From: an uncultured beta proteobacterium
GTDB lineage: Bacteria > Pseudomonadota > Gammaproteobacteria > Burkholderiales > Burkholderiaceae_C
Length of the DNA stretch: 64,000 nt
Assembly (NCBI GenBank): GCA_903886275.1
Contig: CAISLN010000121.1
Span: forward strand, 1 to 64,000
Direction of reading: 5' to 3'
The notes under the pieces were generated by a model, which was not told the DNA's origin, searched no databases, and saw only the letters and a list, made by a program, of their open reading frames with translations. This document shows positions 8,402 through 16,929 of the stretch, one piece after another. The position numbers and the translations under genes were made by a program. The stretch's first letter is position 1. Every line of letters begins with the position of its first letter.

Positions 8402-9499
8402 GCTCCTAAATGGGCGGTGTTTGGCGCCAGGCTCCAGTCGCTGGGCGATGCCGCGGCGCTGGCCGTGCCCGGCGTCAAGGCCGTGCTGCGCATGCCGACC
8501 GACCGCGGTGGCGAGGGCGTGGCCGTGGTGGCCCTGGGCTACTGGGCGGCCAAGCTGGGGCGCGATGCGCTGCAGCTGGCCCGGGCCGCCGGCCTGGACG
8601 CGCCGGTGCGCGTGCTGTGGAGCCGCGAGGACGACATCCGCGGGGGCTACTACCGGCCCCTGCATGTACACCGCGCCGAGATCGGCTTCGATGCCAAGGG
8701 CCGGGTGCTGGCCTGGGACCATGTGGTGGTGGGCCAGTCGATTGCCCAGGGAACGCCGTTCGAAGGCTTCATGGTCAAGGACGGCATTGACAACACCGCC
8801 TTGGAGGGCATGCGCGACCCCTACCCCCTTCCCATGCGCCTGTCGGTGCATCACCCGAAGGTGAATGTGCCGGTGCTGTGGTGGCGCAGCGTGGGCTCCA
8901 CCCACACCGCCTATGTGATGGAGACGCTGATCGACGAGATTGCCCGCACCACCGGGCAGGACCCGGTGGCCTACCGCCTGGCCCTGTGGGGCGATCAGCA
9001 CCCGCGCCACAGCGCGGCGCTGCGGCTGGCGGTGGAACAGTCGGGCTATGGCCAGCGCAAGCTGCCGGCCGGCCAGGCCTGGGGCGTGGCGGTGCATGAA
9101 TCCTTCAACACCGTGGTCGCCTATGTGGCCGAGGCCTCGGTCACCGGGGGCGTGCCCAAGCTGCATGCGGTGACGGCCGGTGTGCACTGCAACCTGGCGG
9201 TGAACCCCAAGACCGTGGAGGCCCAGGTGCAGGGCGCCGCCCTCATGGGGCTGGGCACCTGCCTGCCCGGTGCCGCCATCACCCTGAAGGAAGGCGTGGT
9301 GCAGCAGGGCAACTTCAGCGACTATGTGGTGGCCCGCATGCCCGACATGCCGCGCATGGCGGTGCACATCGTTCCCAGCGCCGACGCGCCCACCGGCATG
9401 GGCGAGTCGGGGCTGCCGCCGCTAGCGCCGGCCTTTGCCAACGCGATCGCCCGGCTGACCGGCAAGACGCCGCGGGAACTGCCCTTCCAGCTGGCCTGA
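8402..9499 (+). pseudogene. Remnant of an isoquinoline 1-oxidoreductase/aldehyde dehydrogenase large subunit (IorB-like molybdopterin protein)
   Basis: The open frame (GTG at 8417, but homology extends upstream to KWAVFGARL at 8408) encodes about 360 residues of a molybdopterin-binding hydroxylase that is usually above 700 residues. Recognisable parts are VLWSREDDIRGGYYRP, VLWWRSVGSTHTAYVMET, the GVHCNLAVNPKTVEAQVQG segment and GMGESGLPPLAPAFANAI with its catalytic Glu. The N-terminal third is missing at the boundary with the FucU gene. A further internal block is missing at GRDALQLARAAGL, where two distant parts of the protein are joined in frame. The small 2Fe-2S partner subunit is absent. 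The gene cannot make a working enzyme. Confidence 0.8.
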
Positions 9500-9504
9500 G
9501 GCTG

Positions 9505-9921
9505 CGCCCTTCGGGGCGTCAGTGCGTGGCCCTCCCTGGCGACGATGCCGCACAGCGATAGGACCAGGCCCACGGCCATGGCCCAGGACAGGGGCTCGTC
9601 GAACATCAGCCAGGCCCAGACCATGGTGACGGGCGGGCTCAGGTACAGAATGGCCGTGACCCTGGCCGCCGAGCGCTGGCGCAGCGCCAGGTAGTACAGG
9701 CCCCAGGCGCCAAAGGTGGCCACCAACACCAGCCACAGCACACCGCCCACAAAGCCCGCATTGGGTACGGGCAGCAGGCCGCCCTGCTGCCAGGCCGGCA
9801 GGGCAAAGACGGCGGCGGCAGACAGGCATTGGAGGCACAGCTTTTGCACCACCGGCATGGCGTTGCTGGCGCTGCCTTTTTGCAGCAACATGGCCAGCGC
9901 CGCGCCGGTTGTTCGGTGCAC
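9505..9921 (-). pseudogene. Half of an EamA/DMT-family transporter
   Basis: The minus-strand frame encodes one EamA repeat of about five hydrophobic helices, seen in FGAWGLYYLALRQRSAARVT, ILYLSPPVTMVWAWLMFDEP and AVGLVLSLCGIVA. Intact drug/metabolite transporters have two such repeats and near 300 residues; only the second is left here. The 5' end runs into the region before the MYG1 stop codon, with a GTG at 9921 as the only upstream start. The 3' end continues open into the antisense of the IorB remnant down to 9322, so the original stop is lost. This is a fragment created by rearrangement. Confidence 0.65.
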
Positions 9922-9947
9922 GGTGCGTTGCGGCTGGCGGCGGATGA

Positions 9948-10910
9948 CTACAGCGCCAGTTCCGCCAGGCGCAATGCGCCCTGCAGGCTTCGGGCGCCGG
10001 CAATGAACAGGTTGCTGTGGCAGAACACGCTGTCGGCCACACCGGTCACTGCCGCCAGCTCCTGCTCGCGCAGTCCGGACCAGCTGGCCGGCAGGTCTTT
10101 TTTGGATGCAAAGGAGCCGGCTTGCACTGGCACGGTTTTGATCTGGTGCTGCTCGCCGTCCGAGTCCGGGTAGATCACGAAGAGCACCTCGGGCATCTCG
10201 TCGAGCACCACGCTGGTCCAGGGCATACCGCCCTCAGACAGGTGCAGCACCCGGCCGTTGAGCAGGCGCGGCGCGGCGCGCACGATGTGCTTGGAGCGGA
10301 TTTGCGCAATCTTCTTGATGATGGCGCGGTCCAGGAATTTGCGGGTGATGGCAATCGCCTCCAAAAAGCGCCGCTCCTGCAACTGCGCTTTGGCCTCGGA
10401 GGAAAGGCCGGTCTCCTCCATCCAATTGGTGTTGAGCTGAGCGATCAGGGCCGACAGCCCGAAGATGCCGGCGGCCACATCGCCCTGGCCGGTGTCCACG
10501 ATGTCGAGGTACTGCACCAGCGAATGGTCGATGGAGTGCGCGATCTCTTCCAGGGCGGTTGCGTCCAGGGTCTGGCCGCAGGCTGCGGCCACTGTTTGCG
10601 CATAGGCACTGCCGAACACCGACCACACCAGGCCGGCGCTGGCATAGCCCACGCCCGGTTTTTCCACGCCATCGTGCAGCTGCGCCGCGCGCGCGCCACT
10701 GAAGCCGCGCTGGTGGTGGTCGAAGCGACCGGTCGCCACGTCCCAGATTGCGCCTACATCGACGGCAAAGTCTGCAGCAGCAATGCGCTCGTTGTTGCGG
10801 CTGCGCACCAGGGTGTGGGAGGGGAAGACCCCCATCAAAACGCCGACGCCAAAGACGTCGTCGGCGTGGAAGCTGCCGCTGTGGGTGGCAATGGTTTTAG
10901 GTTGATTCAT
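9948..10910 (-). CDS. MYG1-family protein (DHH-like predicted metal-dependent hydrolase)
   Basis: A 320-residue protein matching the MYG1/UPF0160 family throughout. It has the N-terminal THSGSFHADDVFGVGVL, the metal-binding type motif GRFDHHQRGF near residue 61, the AHSIDHS stretch near 146 and the C-terminal VFCHSNLFIAGA. Eukaryotic MYG1 is a 3'-5' RNA exonuclease acting in nucleolus and mitochondria. The bacterial function is not established, and RNA turnover is an inference. Length and motifs are complete. The gene is flanked by the EamA remnant and a lipoprotein gene and has no obvious operon partner. Confidence 0.88.
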   Translation of the reverse strand: MNQPKTIATHSGSFHADDVFGVGVLMGVFPSHTLVRSRNNERIAAADFAVDVGAIWDVATGRFDHHQRGFSGARAAQLHDGVEKPGVGYASAGLVWSVFGSAYAQTVAAACGQTLDATALEEIAHSIDHSLVQYLDIVDTGQGDVAAGIFGLSALIAQLNTNWMEETGLSSEAKAQLQERRFLEAIAITRKFLDRAIIKKIAQIRSKHIVRAAPRLLNGRVLHLSEGGMPWTSVVLDEMPEVLFVIYPDSDGEQHQIKTVPVQAGSFASKKDLPASWSGLREQELAAVTGVADSVFCHSNLFIAGARSLQGALRLAELAL

Positions 10911-10969
10911 GGAGGGATTCTAGAAGCCTGGCCGACGCGTCCGGCCCCATGCCCGCGGCAAGCCCGGCC

Positions 10970-11656
10970 TCACTTCACGGCAAAGCAATAGAACAGTCCC
11001 TCACCGCCGGTGGGGCGGATTTTTTCAGGGCTGCAGCCCAGCGTGGGATGGGTCGAGTTCCAGGACTGGGCCCAGGGGCTGGCGATGGGGCCTATGCGGT
11101 CGTGGTGGCCTGTCATGGCCGCACCGCCGGCGCCGGACTGGGTCCAGTTGCCGCAGCTCATGTCGGCAAAGGGCGCGCCGGGGAAGGCCGTGCCATCTGC
11201 GCGTGAGCCGGTCAGCATGTCGTGCTGGTTGGGTGCGTCGCCGCGGCCCTTGACCGGCTTGCCGTTCTCGTCCAAGGCGCTTTGCTTGGTCACGTTGCTG
11301 TGGGCGGAATGCAGTTCCTCCACATCGCGGGCAATGCGTTCGCCCTTTGCGTTGTGCCAGGGGCCGCTGCCGATGCGGTCGCGGGCGTTGACAAAGTTCG
11401 GGTCATCGAGCTTGGGCGCCTGCGTGCTCAGGTAGGCATGCCAGGTTCGCGCGCCGGCGCCGGCGCCTGCGGCAGTGGCCAGCGTCTGGCAATGCCGGTC
11501 CGCGCCTTCCAGGCCGCCCAGATCGCCGCCCTTGCCGGGGCCCGCGCTGGTCACAAAAAAAGTCATGTTCTGCGGGCCGGGCTGCAGGTTGGCGCAGCCC
11601 GCCAGGGCCAGCAGGCCTGCGGCCAGAGAGGATGCTTTTACCAGGTTCTTCTTCAT
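10970..11656 (-). CDS. Secreted lectin-like lipoprotein of unknown function
   Basis: A 228-residue protein with a lipoprotein signal peptide: a positively charged start (MKKNLVKASS), a hydrophobic core and the lipobox LALAGC with Cys21 as the lipidated residue. The rest resembles the collagen-XVIII/lectin-like fold found in bacterial lipoproteins. It opens with TFFVTSAGPGKGGDLGGLEG, continues with a conserved CQTLATAAG and TWHAYLST, and ends with GCSPEKIRPTGGEGLFYCF. Four cysteines of the mature part could form disulphides in the periplasm. The family has no defined role; binding of a glycan or peptide is a guess. Transcribed alone, judging from the spacing on both sides. Confidence 0.72.
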   Translation of the reverse strand: MKKNLVKASSLAAGLLALAGCANLQPGPQNMTFFVTSAGPGKGGDLGGLEGADRHCQTLATAAGAGAGARTWHAYLSTQAPKLDDPNFVNARDRIGSGPWHNAKGERIARDVEELHSAHSNVTKQSALDENGKPVKGRGDAPNQHDMLTGSRADGTAFPGAPFADMSCGNWTQSGAGGAAMTGHHDRIGPIASPWAQSWNSTHPTLGCSPEKIRPTGGEGLFYCFAVK

Positions 11657-11688
11657 CGTTGTCTCCTTTGGGGTGGGTGGTCAGGCGC

Positions 11689-12837
11689 TCAGCGGGCTGA
11701 GGCCTTGTGGGGGTTGATCAGGATCTTGGCGCCGGTGGAGCGCTGTGCATACAGGGCAATCACCTCGGGCTGCAGCGCTTGTGCCAGGGAAATCTCTTGG
11801 GCGTAATGGCTGGCAAAGGTGGTGGTGAGTTCAGTCACCACGCGTTGGCGCAGTAGCTGTGCGCCGGCATCGCCGAGGCGCTGCAAAAACGGGAACAGCA
11901 ACCAACCACCCATGCCCCAGGCAAAACCGAAGTTGCGCACGAACTCCGTGGGCCGGCTGTCCAGCCCGCCATAGATGTAGACCTGCTTGTGGGTGATGGA
12001 GCCGTAGCGGCTGTATTCGGTGGCCGTGCGATTGAGCGCGGCCTCCATGCAATTCAAAATTTGTCCGGCCAGCGGTCCGCCGCCGGTGGCATCAAAGGCC
12101 AAGGTGGCACCGGTCTCCACCAGCGCCTGCGTCAGCTCCGCCAAAAAGCCGGGCGCCGAGCTGTCGCACACATGGCGCGCGCCCTGGTCCCTGAGCAGCA
12201 CTGCCTGCTCGGGCTTGCGCACGATGTTGACCAGGGGGATGCCGTCCTTCAGACAGACCCGGTTGAGCATCTGGCCCAAGCTGGAGGCCGCTGCCGTGTG
12301 CACCAGCGCCAAGTGCCCCTCGCGCCGCATGGTTTCCACCATGCCCAGGGCGGTGAGCGGATTGACGAAGCAGGAGGCACCCTGTGCCGGTGTCACGCCC
12401 TCGGGCAACACCAGGCATTGCTTGGTCGGCATGCAGCGGTACTGGGCATACATGGCGCCACCTATTAAGGCCACGGTCTTGCCCAGCAGCGCCTGCGCCG
12501 TCTCGGACGATCCTGCGGCCACCACCACACCGGCGCCCTCGTTGCCCACCGGCATGGACTGCCCGGTGCGCGCGGCCATGGCTGGCATCAGCCGTTCGGG
12601 AATCTGCAGGGTGAGCACCGGGTTGGCCGCTGTGCCCGACAGCACACCGGTACGCGTATCTGCGGCGCCAAACAGCAGGCCGAGGTCCGAGGGGTTGATG
12701 GGGGTTGCTTCGATGCGCACCAGCACCTCGTCGGGCGCGGGTTGGGGCGTGGCGACGCTGGCCAGGGACAGCTCCAGTTCGCCGCTGGCCAAGACCTGCG
12801 AGCGAAGTTGAAGCCCGGTAAGGGGGATGCTGTGCAT
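11689..12837 (-). CDS. Zinc-binding-dehydrogenase-like protein (MDR superfamily, quinone-oxidoreductase type)
   Basis: A 382-residue protein with an N-terminal GroES-like domain (DEVLVRIEATPINPSDLGLL, then GNEGAGVVVAAG) and a C-terminal Rossmann domain (ALVHTAAASSLGQMLNRVC, FDATGGGPLAGQIL). The zinc-ligand cysteines of alcohol dehydrogenases are not apparent, which fits NADPH-dependent quinone or enoyl reductases of this superfamily. I chose the start at 12837 (MHSIPL). The ATG five codons upstream overlaps the GAAGGA that serves as ribosome binding site for the inner start. It stands alone between the lipoprotein gene and the ferritin-like gene. The natural substrate cannot be read from the sequence. 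Confidence 0.83.
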   Translation of the reverse strand: MHSIPLTGLQLRSQVLASGELELSLASVATPQPAPDEVLVRIEATPINPSDLGLLFGAADTRTGVLSGTAANPVLTLQIPERLMPAMAARTGQSMPVGNEGAGVVVAAGSSETAQALLGKTVALIGGAMYAQYRCMPTKQCLVLPEGVTPAQGASCFVNPLTALGMVETMRREGHLALVHTAAASSLGQMLNRVCLKDGIPLVNIVRKPEQAVLLRDQGARHVCDSSAPGFLAELTQALVETGATLAFDATGGGPLAGQILNCMEAALNRTATEYSRYGSITHKQVYIYGGLDSRPTEFVRNFGFAWGMGGWLLFPFLQRLGDAGAQLLRQRVVTELTTTFASHYAQEISLAQALQPEVIALYAQRSTGAKILINPHKASAR

Positions 12838-12912
12838 GCGGGGTTCCTTCAAATGCCCCGCAATTTAGCACCGAACGCGGGCGGCTGTGTTACCCCACGC
12901 CGCCCGCTCCCA

Positions 12913-14136
12913 CTACATGAAGTTGCGCGTGTGCAGCGACGACAACTGTGCCGCCTCGGCAGCGCCAAAGCCCAGCTTCTCCAGCCGCGCCTGGCGGCCC
13001 TCGGCCATGTCGCGCATCAGCTGCTGCACGCGCAGATAGCCCTGGGCAATCGCCTGCGGTGTGAAGGCGCCGGCGGCCAGCACAATCAGCGCGTCGAACA
13101 CCTCCTCGTTGAGTCCGGAGCTGGCCAACAGGGTGTCGTTGCGCGTCTGCACCGCCTGCGCCAACTGGCTGCGAAACTCCGGCTCCTGCTCCAGGCGCGC
13201 CAGCAAATGGGTCATGCCAAAGGCCACATGGCGCGCCTCGTCACGTGCGGCCAGCATGGCAATCTGGCGCGTCACCGGGTCGGGCGCATGGGCGTGCAAA
13301 AACAGCAGCAGGCTGACAAAGGTGCCCTCACCCAACACCGAGAGCATGAACTCGGCCACCGAAAAATCGGGCTCGTCGATCAGCGTCTTGAGCGATGCCT
13401 GGCCCCCGGCAGTGGACAGGGCCGGCTCGCGCCCCTTGAGGCGCAAACGCCTGGTGAACACGTCGATGTGGCGCGCCTCATCGGCCACCTGAATCGCCAG
13501 CAGGGCCTGCACCTCGCGAAAGTGCGGATGGACCTGGGCCAGAAAACGCGCCGGCACCAACAGGGCGGCCACCTCGTTTTCAATCATGTAGGTCAGCACC
13601 TGCACCACCGCGTCCTCCACGATGTCGGGCAGATCAAACTCCGCCTTCCAGTCGATCACCGCATCCGGGTTCCACTGCGCGGCCACCGCCTGGGCGTACA
13701 GGTCGGCAGCACTCTCCGACCAGACCTCGCTCTTTTGGTCCAGGCGGAAATGCATGGGCGGCGAGCCGGCCTCCACCGTGGCGCCGCGCGCAGACATGCC
13801 CCAGGCCGACAGCGCTTTGTCCGCAACCGCACCGACGGCACTGGCATCGGAATGGCCGGTGTGCAGGGCACCGCGCCAACGGCCCGCCTCATGGCCGCCG
13901 CGCGTCACCAGCGCCTGGGTGTGGCCGTCCTGCGTGGACAGCGCAAACGGGTGGCCCTGGCTGCGGCACCAGGCCGACAACTGGGCCTCCCAGCCCGGGC
14001 TGCGGCCGACCACGGCAATGCGCTCACCCGGCGCCACGCCCAACAGAGCCTGCTTGATCAGCAGGTGAGCGCCGGCGTCCAGGCCCAGCGCTTCAATATC
14101 GATAGTCGGCAGCAAGAATATTCCCTTGGGCGTCAT
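12913..14136 (-). CDS. TusA-like domain fused to a ferritin-like di-iron protein
   Basis: About 407 residues. The first 75 resemble a TusA/sulfur-carrier fold (TIDIEALGLDAGAHLLIKQA, PGERIAVVGRSPGWE, with a single Cys in SAWCRSQGH). The rest is a ferritin-like four-helix di-iron domain related to ribonucleotide-reductase-R2/AurF-type oxygenases. The metal-ligand motifs ADEARHIDV and RDEARHVAFGM and further Glu-rich helices (MIENEVAALL, VLGEGTF) are visible. It overlaps the end of the PhnD-like gene by 44 bases if the ATG at 14136 is used; a TTG a few codons later would shorten the overlap. As last gene of the three-gene operon it may oxidise a substrate delivered or recognised by its neighbours. 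No defined function is known to me. Confidence 0.75.
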   Translation of the reverse strand: MTPKGIFLLPTIDIEALGLDAGAHLLIKQALLGVAPGERIAVVGRSPGWEAQLSAWCRSQGHPFALSTQDGHTQALVTRGGHEAGRWRGALHTGHSDASAVGAVADKALSAWGMSARGATVEAGSPPMHFRLDQKSEVWSESAADLYAQAVAAQWNPDAVIDWKAEFDLPDIVEDAVVQVLTYMIENEVAALLVPARFLAQVHPHFREVQALLAIQVADEARHIDVFTRRLRLKGREPALSTAGGQASLKTLIDEPDFSVAEFMLSVLGEGTFVSLLLFLHAHAPDPVTRQIAMLAARDEARHVAFGMTHLLARLEQEPEFRSQLAQAVQTRNDTLLASSGLNEEVFDALIVLAAGAFTPQAIAQGYLRVQQLMRDMAEGRQARLEKLGFGAAEAAQLSSLHTRNFM

Positions 14137-14965
14137 AAAAAGCCTCGTCATCGGTGGCACGTTCCAGCAGCGCGTAGCCACTGGTGCGGCCCGGCAGCCA
14201 GGTCTTCAGACCCTCCAACTCCAGCAGCGGGCGCACCTGCGGGTCGTCCCAGCGCATGGCCAGCAGCAGCTCGGTGAAGCGGGCAATTTGCGCGGCCGGT
14301 GCGCCCGGGCTGACCGTGAAATTGCAGTGGTCATACAGGCCGGTGCGCGCCGCAATGCGGGTGGCGCCCGCGGGCAAAACGCCCTCGCGCGAGAAGGCCT
14401 GGTGGTTGCCGTCAATCATCCAGGCCGCGTCGATCTCGCCGGCCATCAGGGCCACTGCCGCATCGCGTTCGCCGCCTATGTGGTCGCCGTGCTTGCCACC
14501 CAGCACGTCAAAGCGCCGCGCCGTAAAGTCGCGCCCCGCCACCAGGCCGTTCTGGCGCAGGTGGTCCAGCGCAATCAGATGTGCCTGGGGCGAGTCGATG
14601 GCGCCAAAGCCAATCGTCGTGCCCTTGAGTGCCGACAGATCAGCGGCCACGGGCGAGTCAACGCGCACCACCAGCACCGAGCTCAGGTCGCAGTCGGTGT
14701 CGCGCATGGCGATGGCAGTGGCCACCTGGCCGCGCGCACGCGCCATGCGGTCGGCCCGCACCCAGGCCAGGGGCGAGTTCCAGGCCAGCGCAATGCCGCC
14801 ATCCAACTGGGCCTGCACCTGGCGCTCGTAGTTGGAAAAAAGCACGTAGTCGAATTCAAAGTCGTGGCGGCGAAAGTACGCCTTAAAGCCCTCCCAGATC
14901 GTCACCACCTTGGGCGCGTAGGCCACGGCGCCCATCATCAAAGGGCTTTGCAAGCTGTTGCTCAT
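14093..14965 (-). CDS. PhnD/SsuA-like substrate-binding protein without signal peptide
   Basis: A 290-residue protein with the periplasmic-binding-protein fold of the PhnD/SsuA/transferrin clan. It has a first-lobe start (MMGAVAYAPKVVTIWEGFK), then ALKGTTIGFGAIDSPQAHL with the ligand-contacting SPQA segment, and the second lobe VALMAGEIDAAWMIDG. Proteins of this type normally bind phosphonate, phosphate or sulfonate for ABC import. Here the start at 14965 leaves no signal peptide and the operon has no ABC permease or ATPase. A cytoplasmic ligand sensor or substrate-presenting role is therefore more likely. It starts 11 bases after the acyl-CoA-dehydrogenase-like gene. The longer upstream frame overlaps that gene and is not homologous. 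Confidence 0.78.
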   Translation of the reverse strand: MSNSLQSPLMMGAVAYAPKVVTIWEGFKAYFRRHDFEFDYVLFSNYERQVQAQLDGGIALAWNSPLAWVRADRMARARGQVATAIAMRDTDCDLSSVLVVRVDSPVAADLSALKGTTIGFGAIDSPQAHLIALDHLRQNGLVAGRDFTARRFDVLGGKHGDHIGGERDAAVALMAGEIDAAWMIDGNHQAFSREGVLPAGATRIAARTGLYDHCNFTVSPGAPAAQIARFTELLLAMRWDDPQVRPLLELEGLKTWLPGRTSGYALLERATDDEAFYDAQGNILAADYRY

Positions 14966-14975
14966 TTTCAAATCC

Positions 14976-16094
14976 TTAACCAAAAACCGGCATGCCGCAG
15001 ACGGCCTTGCCAATGAAGTCATACAGCACGTCCGAGGTGGGCGCCATGATGGAGGCGGCGCGCGCATCGCGGAAGAAACGCTCCACGCCCAGGTCCTTGC
15101 GGAAGGCGGCACCGCCGCAAACGCGCATGGCCACATCGGTCACTTCCAGTGCGGTCTCGGCACAGGCGGCCTTGACCTCCATGACGCGCAGCATGGTGTC
15201 GGGGCGAGCGGCAGCCATGGCGGCCAAGGTGTCGTCGCGCAGGGTGCGTGCCATGTCGGTGCGGATGCGAGCGCGGGCAATGTAGGCGCGTATGGTGGGC
15301 AGGTCGGCCAGGGCGCTGCCCAGGTGTTCGAACTTGTTGGCGCTGACATGGGCAATGGCCGCCTCCAGCGAGGCCTCCATCAGGCCCACCGAGCAGGAGG
15401 CGATCAGCGTGGCAAACACCGGCAGCACCGTGTTGATCATGGTGTCAAAGCCGCCGCCGTCCGTGCCCAGCATGGCGCTGGCCGGCAGGCGCAGGCCCTT
15501 GGCCAGCATGGGGGAGGAGCGGTTGCCGCGCAGTCCCAGGCCGTCGAAGAATTTGGGCTCGCTCAAGCCGCTGAGCTTGCTGTCTACCAGCCACAGGGTG
15601 CTGGCGCCCTCGGCTGCGGCCGGTTGGGTGGACCAGACATAGGAGTCGGCTTCACCGGCCGAGGTGACCATGGTCTTGCTGCCGTCCAGCAAGGCGTCTG
15701 TGCCCTCCAGTTTGGCCGTGCCGCAGGGCGCCCAGAAGTGGCTGCGCGAGCCGGTGTCGGACCAGGCCAGGGTGGTCAGGTGGCGACCGGCGGCGATGTC
15801 GCGGCGGGTGGCTTCGCTGCCCAGCTTGTCAATCACGGTGGTGCCGCAGTAATGCATGGTGAGCACCATGGCGGTGGAGGGGCAGGCCCGGGCAATGCGC
15901 TCCACCACCTGTACGGCTTCTGCCAGACCCAGGCCCAGACCGCCCACCTCTTTGGCGCTGAGCAGACCCAGCAAACCAGCCTCGCCCAGCGCTTGAATGG
16001 CGGCGCGCGGGAAGGCGCTGTCGCGGTCGGTTGCAATGGCGCCAGGGGCGATCGTGTGGGTGACGATGGCGTCTAGTGTTTGCAGATAGGTCAT
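14976..16094 (-). CDS. Acyl-CoA-dehydrogenase-family flavoprotein
   Basis: A 372-residue protein with the complete acyl-CoA dehydrogenase layout. The N-terminal helical domain has EAGLLGLLSAKEVGGLGLGL, the mid beta domain is around LTTLAWSDTGSRSHF, and the C-terminal helical domain ends with RVCGGAAFRKDLGVERFFRDA. The family includes true dehydrogenases and also FMN-dependent monooxygenases of the SfnB/DszC type that act on organosulfur compounds. The pairing with a PhnD/SsuA-like protein and a di-iron protein fits the latter, but this is inference. It is the first gene of its operon. The 442 bases upstream separate it from a divergent gene and must contain its promoter. Confidence 0.82.
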   Translation of the reverse strand: MTYLQTLDAIVTHTIAPGAIATDRDSAFPRAAIQALGEAGLLGLLSAKEVGGLGLGLAEAVQVVERIARACPSTAMVLTMHYCGTTVIDKLGSEATRRDIAAGRHLTTLAWSDTGSRSHFWAPCGTAKLEGTDALLDGSKTMVTSAGEADSYVWSTQPAAAEGASTLWLVDSKLSGLSEPKFFDGLGLRGNRSSPMLAKGLRLPASAMLGTDGGGFDTMINTVLPVFATLIASCSVGLMEASLEAAIAHVSANKFEHLGSALADLPTIRAYIARARIRTDMARTLRDDTLAAMAAARPDTMLRVMEVKAACAETALEVTDVAMRVCGGAAFRKDLGVERFFRDARAASIMAPTSDVLYDFIGKAVCGMPVFG

Positions 16095-16536
16095 GGCATC
16101 CTTTTTTGAAAAGTAAAAGGCGGGACCAAACCGGTGCGGGCAACAGAGGGAGAGAGGGGAGCGTGCAGACCGAACCGCAGGGCAGCGAAGCCTTGCAAGG
16201 TCTGTGAATCAACGGCGCACCTCTCAACGGTCTGCTGACCTGCCGGCTGGCAGCGCTTGGAACGGTACATACCCTTTGTGCAGATGCATCCCGCCAGTTG
16301 CGCGCTGGCCGTCTGACCCGCAATGCAATGCATGCGGCGTTACGGCGAACCAGGGGGAGCCCCACACAAGGGCGCGCCGAGCTTACCATTGCGAAATCGC
16401 AGCGCGCCCCGACTTCTGTGCGCCAGCGCATTCACAAAGGCCAGCGCCAGGTGCATGATGGTCTGGCAAGCAAGGGGCGGCTTCAATGAAACGCGCAGCG
16501 CGGATACGGCCAGCCCCGTTTGAAAAGGAGCTCACC
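16095..16536. promoter_or_regulatory. Intergenic region between divergent operons
   Basis: This 442-base stretch separates the minus-strand acyl-CoA-dehydrogenase-like gene from the plus-strand gene at 16537 and should hold promoters for both. The only open frames in it are short and overlap each other without recognisable products. I see no clear -10/-35 pair, tRNA or strong hairpin. An A/T-rich patch lies just upstream of the minus-strand start (TTTTTTGAAAAGTAAAAGG near 16102-16120). Confidence 0.5.
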
Positions 16537-16920
16537 ATGTCCCATTTCCATGCCCTGGTCTGGATCGACCATACCGAGGCCCATGTGATGCACATCGCTC
16601 TGGACGATGTGGAGAAGTCCGTTATCCAACCCGCCAAGCCGCACCACAAGCTGCACTCCCGGTACGGCACCTTGGGCGATGGGCGCGCCCCCGAGGACCA
16701 GGCCTATTACCACCAGGTGGCAGAAGCGCTGGCAGGCGCCGGCGAGATACTGATCGTGGGCCCGGCACAGGCCAAGCTGCAGCTCATCAAGCACCTGCAT
16801 GCCCATGACCCGAAGCTGGCCGCCTGTGTGGTGGGTGTAGAAACCGTGGACCACCCCAGCGACGGCCAGTTGGTGGCCTACGCGCGCAAGTACTTCCACG
16901 CCAAAGACCAGATGCGCTAA
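16537..16920 (+). CDS. Small 'translational machinery' family protein of Burkholderiales
   Basis: A 127-residue cytoplasmic protein. It starts MSHFHALVWIDHTEAHVMHI and has GEILIVGPAQAKLQLIKHLH near residue 70 and VGVETVDHPSDGQLVAYARK near 105. This layout resembles the eRF1/Pelota-like fold of a small family usually annotated as translational machinery protein. The function is not established. The start at 16537 follows an AAAAGGAG site; an earlier in-frame ATG at 16486 lacks one. It sits nine bases before cbpA in the same direction, which suggests a shared transcript with the CbpA/CbpM chaperone pair and a possible role in stress or stalled translation. Confidence 0.7.
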   Translation: MSHFHALVWIDHTEAHVMHIALDDVEKSVIQPAKPHHKLHSRYGTLGDGRAPEDQAYYHQVAEALAGAGEILIVGPAQAKLQLIKHLHAHDPKLAACVVGVETVDHPSDGQLVAYARKYFHAKDQMR

Positions 16921-16929
16921 GCCCGCTGT

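Noticed and set aside
8390-9367. Minus-strand 325-codon open frame opposite the IorB remnant
   Set aside because: The product is His/Gln/Gly-rich and is a mirror of the hydroxylase coding sequence.
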